Source: CAKSFT01 sp045603125
Lineage (GTDB): Bacteria > Bacillota > Clostridia > UBA1381
Length of the DNA: 8,283 bases
Direction: 5' to 3'
Assembly (NCBI GenBank): GCA_045603125.1
Contig: JAZULN010000107.1
Coordinates: forward strand, 1 to 8,283
Shown: piece by piece, positions 5,108-8,283 of the stretch
Numbering within the stretch: the first letter of the stretch is position 1
How the letters are laid out: each line of letters begins with the position of its first letter
Notes under the pieces: model-generated
Databases searched by the model: none
The model's input: the letters and a program-made list of their open reading frames with translations, nothing else
What the model was told of the DNA's origin: nothing
Made by a program: the position numbers and the translations under genes

Positions 5108-5306
5108 AAACATACCTTTGATGCGGTACTCCCATACCGCTTCTCAGAGCTGTTCCTTAGTGGGCGGCTCTTTTTAATACGAGTGCCGTGTATTCTAGCC
5201 CCACGGCAGGGCAGGGCATTTCTCAAGTATGTTGACAACCACGACAAAAATCGTTTCCAATTCCGCCATGTAATGCCCATGTCAGAACCTATAAACCCGA
5301 AGGTTT
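5098..5306. ncRNA. Candidate structured RNA island
   Basis: This intergenic stretch holds many helices: 5123-5128 with 5135-5140 (GCGGTA/TACCGC); 5146-5155 with 5162-5171; 5184-5190 with 5202-5208 (TGCCGTG/CACGGCA, 11-base loop); and 5293-5297 with 5302-5306 (AAACC/GGTTT, a UUCG tetraloop on the minus strand). A 7-bp long-range helix, 5109-5115 with 5227-5233, could enclose the first three. A further 7-bp helix, 5214-5220 with 5272-5278 (GGGCATT/AATGCCC), would cross it as a pseudoknot. A small alternative hairpin at 5098-5113 competes with the long-range helix. A minus-strand RNA would start as the 3' part of the 78-residue gene's transcript and end at the 5029-5052 terminator. The G-T pairs in the 5146-5171 stem fit the plus strand better. 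The strand, and whether it is one RNA, are open. Confidence 0.4.
5146..5175 (+). terminator. Plus-strand terminator-like hairpin
   Basis: On the plus strand AGAGCTGTTC pairs with GGGCGGCTCT as a 10-bp stem with three G-T pairs and a 6-base loop, followed by TTTTAATA. On the minus strand the three G-T pairs become A-C mismatches and only 5 outer pairs hold. This suggests a transcript on the plus strand, either a small RNA from nearby or a stop for antisense transcription. The T run is short, so it may be weak. Confidence 0.45.
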
Positions 5307-5314
5307 CAATCCTA

Positions 5315-5551
5315 TTATTCGCCCTCGTTCGGTTCGGGAGCAGGCTTGTGGTCAACAATCTCCATTATCTCCACATTTCCCGACTCGTTGATTATCTCAA
5401 CGATTGCATAGAGCACATCACTTGCATTGTGATAAGCTGAAAGAGTTTGATGATAACCAACTAAGGCTGACGTTTTTGACTCATGGACGCTTATTGTTGA
5501 GCCATCCTCTCCCTGTGTGTTTGTTAATAGTTTTACTAAATAGTATTTCAT
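5315..5551 (-). CDS. Small phage protein after the fibre genes, function unknown
   Basis: A 78-residue protein starting MKYYLVKLLTNTQGEDGSTI, with a middle KTSALVGYHQTLSAYHNASDVLYAIVEIINESGNVE and an acidic, proline-containing tail KPAPEPNEGE. Small proteins of this build, with a (K/R)YYL(V).. start followed by TNTQ..D, a helix of the form A...YH..L, and a P/E-rich tail, are common in Firmicutes phages just after tail-fibre genes and before lysis genes. Their function is not known to me; a link to fibre assembly is only a guess from position. A strong AAGGAGG precedes the ATG, and the gene starts 15 bases after the stop of the receptor-binding-type gene, so it is co-transcribed with it. No lysis gene follows here; the structured island does. 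Confidence 0.78.
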   Translation of the reverse strand: MKYYLVKLLTNTQGEDGSTISVHESKTSALVGYHQTLSAYHNASDVLYAIVEIINESGNVEIMEIVDHKPAPEPNEGE

Positions 5552-5566
5552 TTTCCTTCCTCCTTT

Positions 5567-6697
5567 TTATGATGATGGTAAATACATAAGTCTTGAGCCA
5601 TAGTATGAGGCTGTTGCGGTTGCCTGCGGTTCGCTTCCAAGGAAAAATACTCCTGCCTTGTCTCCATCTGTCTGCATCCCCCCGCAGAAAAAGAACCTAG
5701 TTGCTTTTACACTTGCTTGGTCACAAAAATAAGTTGTTGCACTTCCAAACGTAGAACTTGCAATAGCAAATCCCGCCAAATTGTTTCCCCATGGATATCT
5801 CATATAACCCTGTGAGATATTTGCACTTAAAGCTGTTGTGCCTGCATCCATAAAGCCACTACCTGTATTGTTATAGTTTCCATCCGATACCCATATTTTT
5901 CTGTTTGTATCAGCATATGCTCCATCTAACAGTTCATATTTACTACCATAAAAATCTTCCATTCCAAATAACTTCATCTGTTCTGCCGCATTAGATGACC
6001 CGTAGTCCATGCCTTTAGTATTTGTACCACCTGTACTCGGTATATTTGAATTGCCCGTCCATCCTCTTCCTATTACGTCTTGTGCATTCTTTCCTTTATA
6101 TTTAAGGAGATACATCACTTGTAAGTAAATATGCTGTAAGTATGCATGTTGTTCGTATCCTGTTCCTTTATTGTGAGCATATGTCCTCAAATTACTTATT
6201 GAAATATTACCCGTTGGCGTAACCCCTGACACCGAATACAAAATATTACTTGACACATAGCCTTTGTATGCCCCCATATAAAACTTGCTTATTGCTGTTC
6301 CTTTATATGTATGTGCATAATACGAAAATCCACTCATATTATTTTTCATAGTCATTGAGACAGTAATAGTGTTATTATTATTAACAATCTTTATTCCCCT
6401 TCTTGGGAAACAAATCATTGTATCATAACCAAGAGTTGTTATTGGTGCAGAAGTACCATTTTCATATTTTGTAAAATCGTCCCTTTTGAGTTTTCCTTTT
6501 TCTGTTCCATTAGAAAGTAAACAAGGATAATGCCCAAAAAATTCATCCCATGCATCACTCCCCACAGTCATTCCAATTGCGTCTTCTGCGTAGGTTGCCC
6601 AAGTATTAGGATTACTGTCATTAAGATTAAGAACCACCGTCATTACTTGTTCACTCAAAGGTTTCTTAAGTTTTGGGTTCATTCTGTAAAAATACAT
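5567..6697 (-). CDS. Receptor-binding-type tail protein with C-type-lectin/FGE-like C-terminus
   Basis: A 376-residue protein. Residues 1-120 are specific to it (MYFYRMNPKLKKPLSEQ, DAWDEFFGHYP). From about residue 94 (MICFPRRGIKIV) it follows the same plan as the next-upstream protein: an ISKFYMGAYKG strand, a helix HAYLQHIYLQVMYLLKYKG followed by IGRGW, GMEDFYGSKYELLDG at the place of the FGE-type motif G(I)E(D/N)xWGNxWEWxDG, then YFCDQA, FFFCGGM, GVFFL, ATAS and the final GSRLMYLPSS. C-type-lectin/FGE folds with these ends occur in tail tips and in the variable proteins of diversity-generating retroelements, where they bind surface ligands. No reverse transcriptase or template repeat is seen here. 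AAAGGAGAAG before the ATG overlaps the previous stop. The domain call is fairly sure; ligand and diversification are unknown. Confidence 0.75.
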   Translation of the reverse strand: MYFYRMNPKLKKPLSEQVMTVVLNLNDSNPNTWATYAEDAIGMTVGSDAWDEFFGHYPCLLSNGTEKGKLKRDDFTKYENGTSAPITTLGYDTMICFPRRGIKIVNNNNTITVSMTMKNNMSGFSYYAHTYKGTAISKFYMGAYKGYVSSNILYSVSGVTPTGNISISNLRTYAHNKGTGYEQHAYLQHIYLQVMYLLKYKGKNAQDVIGRGWTGNSNIPSTGGTNTKGMDYGSSNAAEQMKLFGMEDFYGSKYELLDGAYADTNRKIWVSDGNYNNTGSGFMDAGTTALSANISQGYMRYPWGNNLAGFAIASSTFGSATTYFCDQASVKATRFFFCGGMQTDGDKAGVFFLGSEPQATATASYYGSRLMYLPSS

Positions 6698-6707
6698 AAC
6701 TTCTCCT

Positions 6708-7802
6708 TTATGGTAATTTCATTAGTCGTGAACCTATATCCGATGCAGTTGCTCCTGTCGAACCATCCCATAATGAGAATAAACCACTGTCCAAATCTTG
6801 ATATGGCATTCCTCCGACTTCTAAGCATTGATAATATCCTGAGTCCGTATGGAATGACCCTGCATCACAAGAATACTGCGAGATATTTTCAATGTCTGTA
6901 TAGCCCGAAGGGAACATAAACCACGTAAATCCACTTGCCGAAGATATAGCATAACTTGAAATAACTCCGCCAAATTGCGGTGATGCTACCTTAGTTCCGA
7001 CACTCGTTCCTCCACTTGTGTCGGAGAAACTTGAAGGATTTTTAATAGCATAGATAGAAGAACCGTTGAACCTTATTCCATCACAATGTGTTCCCACATT
7101 AGCCCACAAATCCTCAATATTCCTGTACTGAACATGACCATACGTTGTACGGGATGACTTGTTTGTTCCAGTGTGATAAGTCATGGTATCGGTCAACCCT
7201 GTGTTTTGTTTTGTTCCACTATCTGAACATCCATAACCTATCTTGGTTTGGCTGTTGAAGTTGGCGAACTCAACAAGATATAGCATCTGTATCGTTAAGA
7301 GAGTTGCATAATCCCATTGCCATATATTCGAGCCAAGGTTATGTATGCCTGTTCTAAAATCAGCCCTTGATGTACTTACTTTTGGGGCAACTCCCGTAGT
7401 AGAAGTGAAGTCGCTTGCACAATGGTGTCTGCCGACATACACATATTCTCTTTCACCTTTACCATCCCCTCTATCCATATGAGCAGGAGAAACTTGACTT
7501 CCCGTAAATGGAGCAGAAGATATTTTGAGCGACATCGTTGAACCGCTTTTGTCTAATTTGAAATAGTATTTCGGTATTGCAACAAGCATTCCTGCGTCGG
7601 GGTCGTTCACCTTAACCATTCCTGCCCATGGCATAATTCCATCAAAAGGGGATGAGCCTGTTCCCGTTCCCAAAGCAGGTGAAGGATCGGAAAAGCCAAC
7701 CGCATCATCCGTCCTCGTCCAAATTGGTGATGAACTTCCATCCCATGATACACCATATATCTTTGGGTCTACATATTGTTCTGCACTAAACCAATAAATC
7801 AT
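6708..7802 (-). CDS. Receptor-binding-type tail protein, homologue of the next gene
   Basis: A 364-residue protein. Residues 1-60 (MIYWFSAEQYVDPKIYGVSWDGSSSPIWTRTDDA) form a lead-in often seen in Clostridia phage fibres, which place a Y(G)V.WDG....TR.DDA motif before the ligand domain. Residues 74-190 hold AIPKYYFKL, VSPAHMDRG, EYVYVGRHHCASDF, HNLGSNIWQWDYATLLTIQMLYLVEFANFNSQTKIGYG. Then come NIEDLWANVGTHCDGI (FGE-like core motif, about 228-243), YSCDAGSF, VGGMPYQ, SGLFSLWDG, ATASDIGSRLMKLP. This is the C-type-lectin/FGE-like fold of tail-tip receptor-binding proteins. A GTGAGGT ribosome site precedes the ATG four bases after the fibre stop, and the following gene starts 10 bases after its stop. 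It is clearly related in layout to the 5567-6697 protein but well diverged in sequence. Confidence 0.78.
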   Translation of the reverse strand: MIYWFSAEQYVDPKIYGVSWDGSSSPIWTRTDDAVGFSDPSPALGTGTGSSPFDGIMPWAGMVKVNDPDAGMLVAIPKYYFKLDKSGSTMSLKISSAPFTGSQVSPAHMDRGDGKGEREYVYVGRHHCASDFTSTTGVAPKVSTSRADFRTGIHNLGSNIWQWDYATLLTIQMLYLVEFANFNSQTKIGYGCSDSGTKQNTGLTDTMTYHTGTNKSSRTTYGHVQYRNIEDLWANVGTHCDGIRFNGSSIYAIKNPSSFSDTSGGTSVGTKVASPQFGGVISSYAISSASGFTWFMFPSGYTDIENISQYSCDAGSFHTDSGYYQCLEVGGMPYQDLDSGLFSLWDGSTGATASDIGSRLMKLP

Positions 7803-7806
7803 AGAA

Positions 7807-8283
7807 TTACCTCACGTAAAGCCTTACACCAACGGTTGTCGCAGATGATACAGCAGGGAATACTACGGTACATGACCCCGAAGCGGCACTCATTCCCGTT
7901 GGAACTAAATCCCATTGTGATGTAGCAAGCATGAGTGTCTTATTATCTGCTATGATTGAGTTTGTGAATGTAATAGTCGTAGTAGCACTCGTTGATAAAG
8001 TGGCATTCTGTTGCATATATGCCGAACCATCAACGTCATAAGCTACGCTATCAACTGTTATCTGCTGTTTCTTTACTCCCGTAGAAGAAGCAGTACCCGT
8101 ATATCCAACACTAACGGATGACCCTCCCGAAGATACTTCTTGCCACGTACCATCACCTCTTAAGAACTTTGTACTGCTCGTTCCATCCTTTGCGATGAAA
8201 GCCAAATCTTTAAGGTCAGTAAAATACTTCTTGATTTTCCCAAGAATTGTCGGTATAGTTTCACCCGATGCTATATTCGTCCT
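7807..8283 (-). CDS. Tail-fibre protein, C-terminal 158 residues (5' end outside the window)
   Basis: The frame is open from the window edge to the stop at 7809-7807. An apparent start at 8205 is a TTG inside the gene, not a real start: the 26 codons before it read as fibre sequence, NIASGETIPTILGKIKKYF and then TDLKDLAF, a linker widespread in phage fibres and tail collars. After it comes the typical FLRGDGTWQEV element (about residues 40-50 of the visible part), a glycine/serine hinge, and a beta-rich C-terminal domain (about 60-158) with MQQNATLSTSATTTITF, MLATSQWDLVPTGM and VGVRLYVR. It probably forms a trimeric fibre end or a head for the receptor-binding proteins encoded directly after it. 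The full length is unknown. Confidence 0.8.
   Translation of the reverse strand, partial: RTNIASGETIPTILGKIKKYFTDLKDLAFIAKDGTSSTKFLRGDGTWQEVSSGGSSVSVGYTGTASSTGVKKQQITVDSVAYDVDGSAYMQQNATLSTSATTTITFTNSIIADNKTLMLATSQWDLVPTGMSAASGSCTVVFPAVSSATTVGVRLYVR

Noticed and set aside
5191..5265. 24-codon minus-strand frame starting MAELETIFVVVVNILEK, considered as a tiny holin-like peptide
   Set aside because: It has no ribosome site and only a very short hydrophobic run, ends after 24 residues, and runs through two candidate stems.
5098..5306. HEARO/omega RNA of an IscB-type element
   Set aside because: The nearby HNH protein is a NUMOD4/AP2 homing endonuclease, with no RuvC or bridge-helix parts; I cannot match the RNA fold to HEARO from memory.
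4916..5310. Group I intron carrying the endonuclease
   Set aside because: A CTAGAATACACGG stretch recalls the conserved P7 strand, but I found no matching 3' P7 strand downstream, no P3-P8 core in the right order and no split exon; an intrinsic terminator also interrupts the region.
5101..5358. Minus-strand 85-codon frame between the 78-residue gene and the terminator
   Set aside because: It overlaps the 78-residue gene, has no clear ribosome site, is full of R, K and S with no recognisable pattern, and lies over the hairpins; more likely a chance frame in structured non-coding DNA.
5048..5440. Plus-strand 130-codon frame
   Set aside because: It runs antisense through the 78-residue gene and the structured island, has no ribosome site I accept and no family likeness.
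5567..6830. Active diversity-generating retroelement in the window
   Set aside because: No reverse transcriptase, Avd gene or template repeat is present, and the C-terminal DNA of the two lectin-like genes is too different to be a template/variable pair.
1..8283. CRISPR arrays, tRNA genes, insertion sequences, attachment sites
   Set aside because: I saw no regular repeat-spacer pattern, cloverleaf, transposase or terminal inverted repeats on either strand.

Overview
The window reads as part of a tailed phage or prophage genome with an HK97-fold capsid, probably from a low-to-moderate-GC Firmicutes host such as a gut Clostridia species. This host guess rests on strong AGGAGG-type ribosome sites, base composition judged by eye, and the style of the virion proteins. 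Every gene I can support lies on the minus strand, so transcription runs from high to low coordinates. No terminase, portal, integrase, lysis gene, tRNA or reverse transcriptase is visible.

In transcription order: (1) 8283-5315 is a host-recognition module. It holds the C-terminal end of a tail-fibre protein cut by the window edge, two homologous receptor-binding-type proteins that end in a C-type-lectin/FGE-like domain, and a small 78-residue protein. (2) 5314-4916 is a 399-base gene-free stretch dense in predicted RNA structure. It has several hairpins, a possible long-range pseudoknot, a minus-strand terminator, a plus-strand terminator-like hairpin, and a folded leader in front of the next gene. 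(3) 4915-4070 is a selfish homing-endonuclease gene, NUMOD4-HNH-HNH-AP2, whose last codons form a second minus-strand terminator. (4) 4069-3988 holds a short open remnant and the scaffold leader. (5) 3987-2014 is the capsid module: scaffold, decoration or head-fibre protein, and lambda-E-family major capsid protein. (6) 2000-1 is the connector module: a HeH/SAP-like small protein, head-tail adaptor, head-closure-like protein, HK97 gp10-like protein and an incomplete tail-terminator-like protein. Modules 5 and 6 are tightly packed, mostly with 1-4 base stop/start overlaps.

Modules 5 and 6 follow the standard siphophage order and together build the procapsid and the head-tail joint. The unusual part is what precedes them. 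Where portal and minor-head genes are expected, the window has tail-fibre genes, a structured non-coding island and a homing-endonuclease cassette between two related terminators. The best candidates for something new are the structured RNA island (about 5098-5306), the pseudoknotted endonuclease leader (4917-5006) and the double-HNH endonuclease itself.
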